Source of the DNA: Elephas maximus indicus
Taxonomy: Eukaryota > Chordata > Mammalia > Proboscidea > Elephantidae
Direction of reading: 5' to 3'
Assembly: GCF_024166365.1 (NCBI RefSeq)
Contig: NC_064821.1
Span: forward strand, 53,533,093-53,597,092
Length of the DNA: 64,000 bases
The first letter of the stretch is position 1; each line of letters opens with the position of its first letter. Positions 33,341-45,483 of this stretch are shown here, piece by piece. The notes below the pieces were generated by a model. That model did not search any database. It was not told the origin of the DNA and saw only the letters and a program-made list of their open reading frames with translations. A program made the translations under genes and the position numbers.

Positions 33341-34702
33341 TCTTGTCTCTGAGCCATGTATAAGTTATATTGTATTAGTTTATTTTATGTTTGCTTACTG
33401 TATCCTAGCTTCTTGCTTTGTTTTGTTTTGATAGGCCCAAATGGGTTGCTTGAGTGAGCTAGCTTGATTATTTTCACCTTTGAAGCTCTGATGTCCTGTT
33501 ACCAGATGGCTAGAGCTGCTATCAGGTATATCAGCCTTGGAGTCCATTCACTTTTCTTGTATGGATTCGGTTTAGGTGTCCAGGTAGCTGACCATCAAGT
33601 GTGTGGTACAGGCTCTGTCCTACAGTCTTAGAGGGGCGGGGTGATTGGTGTAGCTATCGCTATCTGGTTGCAGCAGGGGGTCATGCTTTGAACAAGGCAG
33701 GGGGCTGACAACCATCCCTCGAGTGTCTGTAAAGAAAGCACATCCCTGTTCCCTAGAGCATATAGGTGGGTGGGTTCTGCAGATGGACGATGGGCACCCA
33801 GTGCTTTTTGTTGTAATGACTGAGAGATACCAGTGATCCTTGGACCCCTGTTGCAGGTGGCTGGGTGGCCTGAGTGGAGCCACCAGTCCTTAGGCCCCTG
33901 ATGCAGGTAGGTGAGGACCCTGTTTAATAGGTAAAGCGGTGTCGAACATCAAACACCCAATTCTCCACTGCACAGATGAAACAGTTGCAGTCTTCCAACA
34001 AGGGCCTATTCTCCTGAAATAGGCCCACACAGGTCCATGTAGGGAGGAAAGATATTCAAAGTCCATGCACTCTTTATGCCTGGACAGGGTCCGCTTCTGT
34101 CCTGAGCTTCCCAAGTTAGTGGAGCTGGCAAATTTTCTTTTCCCCTAATTGTGAATTTATTCCTTCTCTAAGGCCAGGAGAATGGCTTAGAACACTTAGC
34201 AGGGACTATCTCAGGCCAAGGGAAATCAACAGCCACTGAAGCTGCCTGGGGGCAAGGGCATGGTAAAATGTACGTAAGTACTTAGATTTTGTCAAAAGCA
34301 TCGTTCTTTTCTGGTTCCAGAGGTATGAGTAGGCTGTGTGGCTGGCTGTTTCTCCCTGAGGAAACTGGCTGAACACTACTAGCAGCCCACTGCAGTGGCT
34401 CCAGGGAATGGTGCTCGAGGGTTCCCAGCGATTCTGGCCCTGCAACTCCTTTCCACTTCTGAACCATCTCTCCCTCTCCTTGCCTCTCAGTCCATTTTCT
34501 AAGTTTGCCTTTGATGTTCAGGGCTTCTAGCTTGTCATTAAATATAATCATTTCACTTGTTTTTTGGGGACTTTGTTGTAAGAGGGATCACCAGAAACAT
34601 CTGCCTACTCTGCCATCTTTGCCCTGCCTCCTCCACAAATCTCATGATGGGCATCCAATAAACTGGAACTTTCTCTCTGGAAGGAATATATAGAGGGTTT
34701 AT

Positions 34703-34915
34703 ACAGGTGTGGAGTCCCTGGGCCATGCAAACAGTTAACGTGCTGCTGCTAACTGAAAGCTTGGGCGCTTAGTCCACCAGAGTTCCCTCAGAACAAAGGC
34801 CTGGCTTTTCTTTTGAAAAAGAAAATCAGCCTTTGAAAACGTATGGAGCACAGTTCTATTCTGACACATGGGTTTCCATGAGTTGGCGTCTACTTGATAG
34901 CAACCGGTTTTTATA
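34703..34915 (+). mobile_element. AfroSINE
   Basis: Plus-strand copy immediately after the L1 5' end: 'ggagtccctgggccatgcaa', 'aacgtatggagcacagttct', 'cttgatagcaaccggttttt'. Confidence 0.88.
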
Positions 34916-35734
34916 AATTTATAGTCGTGACTCTGGAAAGTTGTTTTTCTTTGCTGTTGTGGTTATTGTTGTTTTTTAACTTCCTGTAATGGAACTCAGC
35001 TTAAATCTGGAGCTTGCATTTCCACTAATGGTAAACTCACTAGCTTCTGGTTTAAAACTTAACATCTTCTGGATAAATATCAAATAAATCCAAATTGCTT
35101 ACCCTATCCTGCCTCTTCCCTGTTTCTCAGAGTTCCCAGGAAGCCCCTGCATTGTCCTGTCCTGGGGGATGTGTATCTGGTCTTTGAATCGCCATCTGGC
35201 CATTCCTGGACTCAGTGGAGGTATCTTCAGCCCTAGCGATGCTGAGGGAGATGATGGTTGTGGGGTGCAGATTGTAGGTCAGGAGGACTATCTCAGACCC
35301 TCATTGACTGAGAATGCCATGTGACCATTATTTCCACCCTAATCCTGGCTGCCCCATCTTGGCATGTGCACTGAGAGACTGCCTCCACCCAGACATCCAG
35401 GGAAGGACAGGAGACACTAAGGGCCTTCTGTTTTCAGATCTCAAATGTGTCTGGGTACTTCTAACCACCTCTACTGGAGGAATGAGGATTCAGATACGCA
35501 GAAATCAGGTCCCATACCTTCTTGTTCACCTTTCTCTGTTTTAGCCAAGCTCCTCCCTTAACCCAGGAACAGATCTTAGAGTTCTCCTGTGTAGTGAGAC
35601 GGCTTTGATATCTTATTCTGTATTCTCCCTACTCTATGGTCTGTGGGACTCTATACTCAGACCTCCAACCTTAAATTCCCATGGTTCAAACCCACCTTTT
35701 ATTTGTCTGCCTGCCTATCTATCTACTTACCAAT
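34916..35734. other. No gene or recognisable element
   Basis: Mixed-composition DNA. Open frames at 35314-35544 and 35605-35805 have no domain. Bases 35690-35730 are pyrimidine-rich tetranucleotide-like. Confidence 0.45.
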
Positions 35735-35834
35735 TTTTTAGTGCTTATTCTAAGGTTTACAATATACAACTTCAACATAACACAGTTTACCTTCAAATAT
35801 TATGATACTTTGGAATAATCTTTCCATTTGGTTT

Positions 35835-36236
35835 TTGGTTTTCTTCATTCTCCCTTGCTCCAGTCGGGGTGAGATCAGTGGAGTATCTTAGATGACTGCT
35901 CACAAGTTTTAAGACCCCAGATTCTACTCAACGAAGTAGAATGTAGAACATTTTCTTTATAAACTATGCTATGCTAATGGATCTAGATATCCCCCAAGAC
36001 CACGGTCCCTAGCCCTCAGCCCAGTAATTTGGTCCTTCAGGGAGTTTGGATGTCTCTATAAGTCAAGTTGTGCTGACTTCCCCAGTATTATGTACTGTCT
36101 TCCCCTTCACCAAAGTTACCACTTATCTATTGTCTAGTTAGTGCTTTTTCCTCCCCATCCCTCCTCTCCCTAAAAAAAAAAAAAAAAAAAAAAAGTAACC
36201 ATCAAAGAGTGTTTCTTTCTGTGTGTAAACCTTTTC
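35835..36236 (-). mobile_element. L1 3' segment of a U6-L1 chimeric retrocopy
   Basis: Minus-strand L1 from just after the ORF2 stop ('gtttacacacagaaagaaac', equivalent to 1538-1560 of the plus-strand L1) into the 3'UTR ('tccattagcatagcatagtt'-type block near 35960). It lacks the last ~580 nt of the usual L1 3' end and stops in an A-rich stretch (ccaaaaacc in sense). An A/T run of ~24 lies at 36171-36194. Its 5' end is fused to U6 at 36236/36237. Confidence 0.85.
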
Positions 36237-36267
36237 CGAATTTGCATGTCGTCCTTGTGCAGGGACC

Positions 36268-36301
<34 letters not shown>

Positions 36302-36324
36302 TTATGTGCTGCTGAAGTGAAGAC
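36237..36324 (-). pseudogene. U6 snRNA pseudogene, nt 1-88 of 107, fused to L1
   Basis: Read on the minus strand, 88 nt align without gaps to mammalian U6 from nucleotide 1. They include 'actaaaattggaacgataca', the acagaga box, 'gattagcatgg' and 'gacatgcaaattcg'. About ten substitutions are visible, among them changes in the 5' stem-loop. The last 19 nt of U6, including the U-tail, are missing and L1 sequence continues directly. There is no U6 promoter (no PSE or TATA at the right distance), so it is a retrocopy, not a gene. Confidence 0.95.
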
Positions 36325-38944
36325 TTGAAAGATATTTTTGCTGATTATAGAATTATATGTTAACCAGTTTATTTTCATTTAATATTTTCAAGATATCACT
36401 CCTTTATCTTCTAGTTTGCATAGATGCTGATCCATAGATTTTGTCACCGTTCTCATCTTTGTTCCTCTGAATGCAATATGCCTTTTTTTCTTGTTGATTT
36501 TAAGATTTTTTTTTTTTCTCACTGTGCATTTGCTTAGTAATTTGGTTATAATATGCATTATATGATTTTCTTTGAGCTTATCATGCTTGGGGTTTATTGA
36601 GATTCTTGAATTTATGGGTTTATAGTTTTACCAAATTTGGAAAAGAAGTTGACCACTATTCTTCCAATATAATTTCCAACTGTACCCTCCTGTCCCCCCA
36701 CCCCAACCTGGACTCCAATGCAAGTATGTTAGACAGCTCGATGTTATTCCATTGGTTCCCTAGACTGTGTTCATTCATTCCGGATAGTTTTATTGGTATG
36801 TTTTCAAGTTCACCAATCTTTTCTTCTACATCTAATTTGTAGTTAATCTCATCCAGTGAAAATTTCATTTCAGAAATTGTATTTTTCACCTCTAGAAGTT
36901 CCATTTGTTTCTGATTTAAATATTCTATTTTTTCCTCATTATGTTCATGTTTCATTTTATAACTTAGAGCATGCAAAGCATGTTTGTAATAGCTATCTGA
37001 AAAGCCATGTTCTCTAATACTATCCTTTCTGTTATTTCTGGGTCATTTTTTGTACACTGATTTTTCTCCATGTTATTGGTCACATTTTTCTGTTTGCTTG
37101 TGTGTCCGGTAATTTTTTATTGTGTACTGGACATTATGAATTATGTATATTTTGAGGTATTAGATTTTGTTATACTTCTACAAGGAGTGCTCATTTGTTT
37201 TTCTGGCAAGTACTTCTGTTACTTATAGATCAGTTCTATGCTTTCAAAGCTTACTTTTAAGCTCTTTTTGGATGGGCCTAGAGTAGTCTTTAGGGATAAT
37301 TTAGCCCCATTTCTAAAGTCTGACTTTTTCAAAATCTCTACTGAATACGGCCTGTGTTCCATCCAAATCTCTCCAGCTTGGCCTATAAGAATGCAAACAA
37401 TTTGTGACCCCATGGGAGCTCTTAGAATTTGTTTGGCGTGTAGTTCCCCGGTAGCTATTCTCTCTGGGAAGTTTTTCTTGCGTGATCATGTAGCATTTCG
37501 TCCAACACATACGCAGAGTTGATATTCAACCAACAACTCAAAGGGACCCCTGTGCAGATTGCTAGAGATCTTGTTGTAACTCCTTTCTCTTCAGTATTCC
37601 ACCTTTCAAGTTCTAGTTAACTTAGCCTCCCTACTCTCTGTCTTCTGAATTAAGTGAGATTTCTGGGCTCTGTTAGGGTGCCTTCTCTCTATGCTGAAGT
37701 TTGGAAATTCCCTTCTTACAGAATGTCTGAGCAATAGTAGGACTCAACAGTTTTTTTCTTTTCCTCTTTTCTCAAAAATCACAGCCTTGTTCTATTTGTT
37801 GTTCAATGTCCGAAAATAGTTGTTTCTAAGATATTGTCCAGTTTTCTAGCTATTTACAGCAAGAGGGTACTCTAGTCCTTCTTATGCACTTGTGGTCAGA
37901 AGCAGAAGTCCTCAGGGTCAGCCTATTTTATGGCAGTTTTTTTTTTTTTTTAATTTTTATTAAGCTTCAAGTGAACATTTACCATTCCAATCAGTCTGTC
38001 ACATGTAGGTTTACATACATCTTACTCCCTTCTCCCACTTGCTCTCCCCCTATTGAGTCAGCCCTTACAGTCTCTCGTTTCCTGCCAATTTTGCCATCTT
38101 CCCTCTCTCTCTATCTTCCCATCCCCCCTCCAGTCAAGAATTGCCAACACACTCTCCAGTGTCCACCTGATTTAATTAGCTCACTCTTCATCAGCATCTC
38201 TCTCCCCCCCCACTGACCAGTCCTTTTCATGCCTGATGATTTGTCTTCGGGGATGGTTCCTGTCCTGTGCCATCAGAAGTTCTGGGGAGCATTGTCTCTG
38301 GGATTCCTCTAGTCGCAATCATACCATTAGGTGTGGTCTTTTCATGAGAATTTGGGGTCTGTATCCCATTGGTCTCCTGCTCCCTCAGGAGTTGTCTGTT
38401 GTGCTCCCTGACAGGGCAGACATCGATTGTGGCCGGGCACCAACTAGTTCTTCTGGTCTCAGGATAATGTAGGTCTCTGGTTCATGTGGCCCTTTCTGTC
38501 TCTTGGGTTCTTAGTTGTCATGTGACCTTGGTGTTCTTCCTTTGCCTTTGCTCCAGGTGGGGTGAGACCAATTGATGTATCTTAGATGGCCGCTTGTTGG
38601 CATTTAGGACCCCAGGCGCGACAATTCAAAGTGGGATGCAGAGTGTTTCCATAATAGAATTATTTTGCCCATTGACTTAGAAGTCCCCTCAAACCAAGTT
38701 CCCCAGACCCCAGCCCCTGGTCCGCTGACCTTTGAAGCTTTCATTTTATCCCGGAAACCTCTTTGCTTTTAATCCAGTCCAATTAGGCTGACCTTCCTTG
38801 TATTGAGTGTTGTCTTTTCCTTCACCCAAAGCAGTTCTTATCTATAGATTGATCAATAAAAAACCCTCTCCCTCCCTCCCTCCCTCCCCCCTTTGTAACC
38901 ACATAAGTATGTGTTCTTCTCCGTTTTTTCTATTTCTCAAGATC

Positions 38945-41900
38945 TTATAATAGTGGTCTTATACAATATTTGTCGTTTTGCAACTGACTCATTTCGCTCA
39001 GCATAATGCCTTCCAGATTCCTCCATGTTATGAAATATTTCAGAGATTCGCCACTGTTCTTTATCGATGCGTAGTATTCCATTGTGTGAATATACCACAA
39101 TTTATTTACCCATTCGTCCGTTGGTGGACATCTTGGTTGCTTCCAGCTTTTTGCTATTGTAAACAGAGCTGCAATAAACATGGGTGTGCATATATCTGTT
39201 TGTGTGAAGGCTCTTGTATCTTTAGGGTATATTCCGAGGAGTGGGATTTCTGGATTGTATGGTAGTTCTATTTCTAACTGTTTAAGATAACGCCAGATGG
39301 ATTTCCAAAGTGGTTGTACCATTTTACAATCCCACCAGCAGTGTATGAGAGTTCCAATCTCTCCACAGCCTCTCCAACATTTATTATTTTGTGTTTTTTG
39401 GATTAATGCCAGTCTAGTTGGTGTGAGATGGAATCTCATCGTAGTTTTAATTTGCATTTCTCTAATGGCTAATGATCTGAAGCATTTTCTCATGTATCTG
39501 TTGGCTGCCTGAATATCTTCTTTAGTGAAATGTGTGTTCATATCCTTTGCCCACTTCTTGATTGAGTTGCTTGTCTTTTTGTGGTTGAGTTTTGACAGAA
39601 TCATGTAGATTTTAGAGATCAGGCGCTGGTCTGAGATGTCATAGCTGAAAATTCTTTCCCAGTCTGTAGGTGGTCTTTTTACTCTTTTGGTGAAGTCTTT
39701 AGATGAGCATAGGTGTTTGATTTTTAGGAGCTCCCAATTATCTGGTTTCTCTTCATCATTTTTGGTAATGTTTTGTATTCTGTTTATGCCCTGTATTAGG
39801 GCTCCTAGGGTTGATCCTATTTTTTCTTCCATGATCTTTATCGTTTTAGTCTTTATGTTTAGGTCTTTGATCCACTTGGAGTTAGTTTTTGTGCATGGTG
39901 TGAGGTATGGGTCCTGTTTCATTCTTTTGCAAATGGATATCCAGTTATGCCAGCACCATTTGTTAAAAAGACTATCATTTCCACAACTGACTGACACTGG
40001 TCTTTGTCAAATATCAGCTGCTCATACGTGGATGGATTTATATCTGAGTTCTCAATTCTGTTCCATTGGTCTATGTGCCTGTTGTTGTACCAGTAGCAGG
40101 CTGTTTTGACCACTGTAGCTGTATAATAGGTTCTGAAGTCAGGTAGAGTGACGCCTCCCACTTTCTTCTTCTTTTTCAGTAATGCTTTGCTTATCCGAGG
40201 CTTCTTTCCCTTCCATATGAAATTAGTGATTTGTTTCTCTATCCCCTTAAAATATGACATTGGTATTTGGATTGGAAGTGCGTTATATGTATAGATGGCT
40301 TTTGGTAGAATAGACATTTTTACTATGTTAAGTCTTCCTATCCATGAGCAGGGTATGTTTTTCCACTTAAGTATGTCCTTTTGAATTTCTTGCAGCAGAG
40401 TTTTATAGTTTTCTTTGTATAGGTCTTTTACATCCTTGGTAAGATTTATTCCTAAGTATTTTATCTTCTTGGGGGCTACTGTGAATGGTATTGATTTGGT
40501 TATTTCCTCTTCGGTGTTCTTTTTGTTGATGTAGAGGAATCCAAGTGATTCTTGTATGTTTATTTTATAACCTGAGACTCTTCCAAACTCTTCTATTAGT
40601 TTCAGTAGTTTTCTGGAGGATTCCTTAGGGTTTTCCATGTATACGATCATGTCATCTGCAAATAGTGATAGCTTTACTTCCTCCTTACCAATCTGGATAC
40701 CCTTTATTTCTTTGTCTAGCCTAATTGCCCTGGCTAGGACTTCAAGTACGGTGTTGAATAAGAGCGGTGATAAAGGGCATCCTTGTCTGGTTCCCGTTCT
40801 CAAGGGAAATGCTTTCAGGTTCTCTCCAGTTAGAGTGATATTGGCTGTTGGCTTTGCATATTGCATAGATGCCCTTTATTATGTTGAGGAATTTTCCTTC
40901 AATTCCTATTTTGGTAAGAGTTTTTATCATAAATGGGTGTTGAACTTTGTCAAATGCCTTTTCTGCATCAATTGATAAGATCATGTGGTTTTTGTCTTTT
41001 GTTTTATTTATGTGATGGATTACATTAATGGTTTTTCTGATATTAAACCAGCCTTGCATACCTGGTATAAATCCCACTTGATCATGGTGAATTATTTTTT
41101 TGATGTGTTGTTGGATTCTATTGGCTAGAATTTTGTTGAGGATTTTTGCATCTATGTTCATGAGGGATATAGGTCTAAAATTTTCTTTTTTTGTATTGTC
41201 TTTACCTGGTTTTGGTATCAGGGAGATGGTAGCTTCATAGAATGAGTTGGGTAGTATTCCGTCTTTTTCTATGCTTTGAAATACCTTCAATAGTAATGGT
41301 GTTAAGTCTTCTCTGAAGGTTTGGTAGAACTCTGCAGTGAAGCCGTCTGGGCCAGGACTTTTTTTTGTTGGGAGTTTTTTGATTACCGTTTCAATCTCTT
41401 TTTTTGTTATGGGTCTATTTAGTTGTTCTACTTCTGAATGTGTTAGTTTAGGTAGGTAGTACTGTTCCAAGAATTTATCCATTTCTTCTAGGTTTTCAAA
41501 TTTGTTAGAGTACAATTTTACGTAGTAATCTGAAATGATTCTTTTAATTTCATTTGGCTCTGTTGTGATGTGGTCCTTCTCGTTTCTTATTCGGGTTATT
41601 TGTTTCCTTTCCTGTTTTTCTTTAGTCAGTCTAGCCAATGGTTTATCAATTTTGTTAATTTTTTCAAAGAACCAGCTTTTGGCTTTGTTAATTCTTTCAA
41701 TTGTTTTTCTGTTCTCTAATTCATTTAGTTCAGCTCTAATTTTTATTATTTGTTTTCTTCTGGTGCCTGATGGGTTCTTTTGTTGCTCACTTTCTATTTG
41801 TTCAAGTTGTTGGGACACTTCTCTGATTTTGGCTCTTTCTTCTTTTTGTATGTGTGCATTTATCGATATAAATTGGCCTCTGAGCACTGCTTTTGCTGTG

Positions 41901-42766
41901 TCCCAGAGGTTTTGATACGAAGTATTTTCATTCTCGTTGCTTTCTAAGAATTTCCTTATTCCCTCCTTGATGTCTTCTATAACCCAGTCTTTTTTCAGGA
42001 GGGTATTGTTCATTTTCCAAGTATTTGATTTCTTTTCCCTAGTTTTTCTGTTATTGATTTCTAGCTTCATTGCCTTGTGGTCTGAGAAGATGCTTTGTAA
42101 TATTTCGATGTTTTGGATTCTGCAAAGATTTGTTTTATGACCTAATATGTGGTCTATTCTAGAGAATGTTCCATGTGCACTAGAAAAAAAAATATATTTT
42201 GCAGCAGTTGGGTGGAGAGTTCTGTATAAGTCTATGAGGTCAAGTTGGTTGATTGTTGTAAGTAGGTCTTTCGTGTCTCTATTGAGCTTCTTACTGGATG
42301 TCCTGTCCTTCTCCGAAAGTGGTGTGTTGAAGTCTCCTACTATAATTGTGGAGGTATCTATCTCACTTTTCAATTCTGTTAAAATTTGATTTATGTATCT
42401 TGCAGCCCTGTCATTGGGTGCATAAATATTTAATATGGTTATGTCTTCCTGATCAATTGTCCCTTTTATCATTATATAGTGTCCTTCTTTATCCTTTGTG
42501 GTGGATTTAAGTCTAAAGTCTATTTTGTCAGAAATTAATATTGCTACTCCTCTTCTTTTTTGCTTATTGTTTGCTTGATATATTTTTTTCCATCCTTTGA
42601 GTTTTAGTTTGTTTGTGTCTCGAAGTCTAAGGTGTGTCTCTTGTAGGCAGCATATAGATGGATCGTGTTTCTTTATCCAGTCCGTGACTCTCTGTCTCTT
42701 TATTGGTGCATTTAGTCCATTTACATTCAGCGTAATTACAGATAAATAAGTTTTTAGTGCTGTCAT
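38945..42766 (-). pseudogene. L1 ORF2 (endonuclease-reverse transcriptase), two frameshifts
   Basis: Codons run 42766-40742 (674 codons: endonuclease opening '[17 protein letters not shown]', 'GDFNTPLS', 'RIDHILGH', then RT '[14 protein letters not shown]' and '[15 protein letters not shown]'). After a shift they run 40866-39919 (RT catalytic '[12 protein letters not shown]', thumb) and then 39997-38945 (C-terminal region with '[17 protein letters not shown]'). The first shift coincides with a 7-bp tandem duplication (ttgcata at 40854-40860 and 40861-40867). The second, near 39985-40000, is a net one-base loss against the 27068-34632 copy. Total about 1,270 codons, the usual L1 length. It cannot make a full enzyme as it stands. 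Confidence 0.94.
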
Positions 42767-43236
42767 TTTGATGCCTTTTCATGTGTGTTGTTGGCCATTT
42801 CATTTTTCCACATGCTTTTTTGTGCTGAGACGTTTTTCTTAGTAGCTTGTGAGATCCTCATTTTCATAATGTTTAACTTTGTGTTTGTTGAGTCGTTACG
42901 TTTTTCTTGAGTTATGGAATTGATATTCCTTTTTGTGGTTACCTTATTATTTACCCCTATTTTTCTAAGTAAAAACCTAACTTGTATCGTTCTATATCGC
43001 CTTGTATCACTCTCCATCTGGCAGTTCAGTGCCTCCTATATTTAGTCCCTCTTTTTGATTATTGTGATCGTTTATCTATTGATTTCCATGATTTCCTGTT
43101 ATGTGTATTATTTTGTTTATTTATTTATTTTTTTAGAATTAATCTTAATTTGTTTGTTTTTGTGCTTTTCCTATTTGAGTTGCGTTGATATCAGGACGTT
43201 CTGTTTTGTGACCTTGTATTGTGCTGGTACCTGATA
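42767..43236 (-). other. Long L1 inter-ORF spacer (470 bp) with an 84-codon frame
   Basis: The distance from the ORF1 stop to the ORF2 ATG is 470 bp, against 63 bp in human L1; the L1 at 13920-17541 has 458 bp. A frame of 84 codons (43017-42763) ends in TGA overlapping the ORF2 start as ATGA (42766-42763). In the older 27068-34632 copy the same frame is closed just before the start, so the small frame may be chance. Confidence 0.7.
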
Positions 43237-44256
43237 TTATTGGTCATCCGGCCAAACAATCTCCTTTAGCATTTCTTGCAGTCTTGGTTTAGTTTTTGCA
43301 AATTCTCTAAACTTGTGTTTATCTGTAAATATCTTAATTTCTCCTTCATATTTCAGAGAGAGTTTTGCTGGATATATGATCCTTGGTTGGCAGTTCTTCT
43401 CCTTCAGTGCTCTGTATACGTCTTCCCATTCCCTTCTTGCCTGCATGGTTTCTGCTGAGTAGTCTGAACTTACTCTTATTGATTCTCCCTTGAAGGAAAC
43501 CTTTCTTTTCTCCCTGGCTGCTTTTAAAATTTTCTGTTTGTCTTTGGTTTTGGCAAGTTTGATGATAATATGTCTTGGTGTTTTTCTTTTTGGATCAATC
43601 TTAAATGGGGTTCGATGAGCATCTTGGATAGATATCCTTTCGTCTTTCATGATGTCAGGGAAGTTTTGTGTCAGGAGTTCTTCAACTATTTTCTCTGTGT
43701 TTTCTGTCCCCTCTCTCTGTTCTGGGACTCCAATCACTCGCAAGTTATCCTTCTTGATAGAGTCCCACATGATTCTTAGGGTTTCTTCATTTTTTTTAAT
43801 TCTTTTATCTGGTTTTTTTTCAGCTATGTTGGTGTTGTTTCCCTGGTCCTCCAGAAGTCCCAGTCTACATTCTAATTACTCGAGTCTGCTCCTCTGACTT
43901 TCTATTGCGTTGTCAAATTCTGTAATTTTATTGTTAATCTTTTGTATTTCTACATGCTGTCTCTCTGTGGATTCTTGCAACTTATTAATTTTTCCACTAT
44001 GTTCTTGAATAATCTTTTTGAGTTCTTCAACAGTTTTATCAGTGTGTTCCTTGGCTTTTTCTGCATTTATCCTAATTTCATTTGTGATATCTTTAAGCAT
44101 TCTGTAAATTAGTTTTTTATATTCTGTATCTGATAATTCCAGGATTGTATCTTCATTTGGGAAAGATTTTGATTCTTTTGTTTGGGGGGTTGGAGAAGGT
44201 GTCATGGTCTGTTTCTTTATGTGGTTTGATATGGACTGCTGTCTCCGAGCCATCAC
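43237..44256 (-). pseudogene. L1 ORF1, one in-frame stop
   Basis: 340 codons including the final stop, close to the human 338-residue protein. Residues ~1-126: basic N-terminus and a Glu/Lys-rich coiled coil ('EELKKIIQEHSGKINKLQE'). A TAA at 43878-43876 interrupts it; the same frame then continues to the RRM and C-terminal domain ('NLRVIGVPEQREGTENTEK', 'QDAHRTPFK', 'RIIYPAKLSLKYEGE'). The known role of ORF1p is trimeric RNA binding and chaperoning of L1 RNA. The single stop makes this copy non-functional unless it is a sequencing or polymorphic difference. Confidence 0.93.
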
Positions 44257-44439
44257 TGGGAAACTAGATTTTCCAGGTAATCAGCTAAAAAAAATGCAGT
44301 CAGATCCCTATCTGAATTCTCCCTCTGGCTCCGGGTATTCGGATGTTAATGGAGCCGCCTGGGGAGGGTGGCGGTGGGATCAGAGAGCTAGGAGTGTAGC
44401 ACCACAGAATATAGAGCTGAACACCGCGTTCATGCTCCA

Positions 44440-45200
44440 CCCCCGTCCGCCAAAATCCGGGCGGAACAGGTCCCTAGCTGGGACGCTGCTTTCCCTGCTC
44501 CGAGACCAGTCACTTCGTCCCGGGGACTTCTCCCTCCGGTGCGCGGCACTGCTCTCGCAAACTGGGTGGGTGTTTCCCGCACGAACGGGTGGACCCGCCC
44601 CCAGGGTCTATTCAGGCGAATATAATTGGGCCCCGCGGTCACGCCCCGCCCGCGCACTCACCCAAATCCCAGCGGGATGACTTCCCAGCTGGGACGCTGC
44701 TTTCCCGGCTCTGGGACCAGTCACTTCCTCCTGGGGACTTCCCCTTCCAGAGCGCCGCACCGCAGGAGCGAATTGGGTGGGCGTCACCCGCATGACCAGG
44801 TGGGCCCGCCCCCGGGTCAATTCAGGGGAATATAATTGGACCCCGCACTCACGCCCTGCCCACGCGTGTGCCCAAATCCCAGTGGGATGGCACCCCGGCT
44901 GGGACGCTGCTTTCCCTGCTCCAAGACCAGTCACTTCCTCCTGGGGACTTCTCCCTCCGGTGCACCACGCCACACGCGCAGACTGGGTGTGCGTCCCCCC
45001 GCACAAACGTGTGGGCCCCGCCCCGGGGTCGCTTTAGGGAAATATAGCTGACCCCCCCCCCGCTCGCGCCCCGCCCGCTTCCCGCCAAACTCCCGGCGGG
45101 ACGGCTCCCCAGCTGGGACGCTGTTCTCCCCACTCCCAGATCAGTCACCGCCTCCCGGGTGCTTCTCCCTCCAGCTGCGCCGCTACGCTGCCCGCGCCAA
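44440..45200 (-). repeat. Tandem ~210-bp monomers, about four copies
   Basis: The word gggacgctg (+ strand) recurs at 44480, 44691, 44901 and 45115, spacing 211, 210 and 214 bp. Around it each unit repeats 'agaccagtcacttc', 'ggggacttc', 'ctgggtggg', 'gtgggcccgcccc' and 'gaatataattgg' in the same order. Units differ by substitutions and small indels; the leftmost and rightmost are partial or more diverged. Confidence 0.92.
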
Positions 45201-45483
45201 CCAGCTAGATTTCCTCCCGGGATGGATTCGTGGGGGAAGGGCTGGGCTCCCCTTCTGTGCCGTCTGCCCCCCTGGGCTCTGCCCCAGATCGGGCTCCGAA
45301 GGTCACCTGCCTGGTACGCTGGCTCCTAGTTCTGAAAACGGTCGCTGTCTGCCCGTATGTGTTCGTTTTCCGTCTCTAAGTCTGTGCTTGTTGTTCAGAG
45401 TTCATAGATTGTTATGTATGTGATCGATTCCCTTGTTTTTCCGAGTCTTTGTTGCAAGAGGGATCCGCGGTAGCGTCCACCTA

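Larger units (their letters stand above)
27068..34632 (-). mobile_element. L1 retrotransposon, full length (~7.6 kb), decayed
   Basis: Minus-strand order: 5'UTR (34632 to about 33345), ORF1 (about 33340-32310), spacer, ORF2 (about 31872-28130), 3'UTR (28130-27068, starting as poly(A)). Both terminal regions are present. Both reading frames are broken many times, so it is an old, inactive copy. The 5' end carries a degraded YY1-like site (gccatcttt on +). The 5'UTR is the non-monomeric type shared with the L1 at 13920-17541. No clear target duplication. Confidence 0.95.
35735..37936 (-). mobile_element. Ancient L1 (L1M-type), ORF1/5'UTR region, carrying an insertion
   Basis: Left part (35735-35834): 'taaggtttacaatatacaac' and 'cacagtttaccttcaaatat', typical of the inter-ORF or ORF1-3' region of old mammalian L1. 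The right part resumes at 36325 with 'gaaagatatttttgctgatt', then ORF1-like coiled-coil coding (minus-strand frame 36656-36976, rich in Glu/Lys/Leu) and a 5'UTR-like stretch to 37936. It is older than all other L1s here and hosts both the U6-L1 chimera and the young L1 that follows. Confidence 0.75.

Noticed and set aside
36226..36324. Functional U6 snRNA gene
   Set aside because: Lacks the last 19 nt and the terminator T-run, carries substitutions, has no external U6 promoter and is fused to L1.
40742..42766. Host gene for an endonuclease/reverse transcriptase
   Set aside because: It is L1 ORF2 in a complete L1 element, with its own 5'UTR, ORF1 and poly(A).
44480..45125. CRISPR-like array because of regular spacing
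   Set aside because: The whole ~210-bp unit is repeated, not a short repeat with unique spacers, and the sequence is mammalian L1.
44204..45148. Several overlapping open frames on both strands, Pro/Arg/Gly rich
   Set aside because: They arise from the CpG-rich monomers of the L1 5'UTR, where stops are rare by composition.
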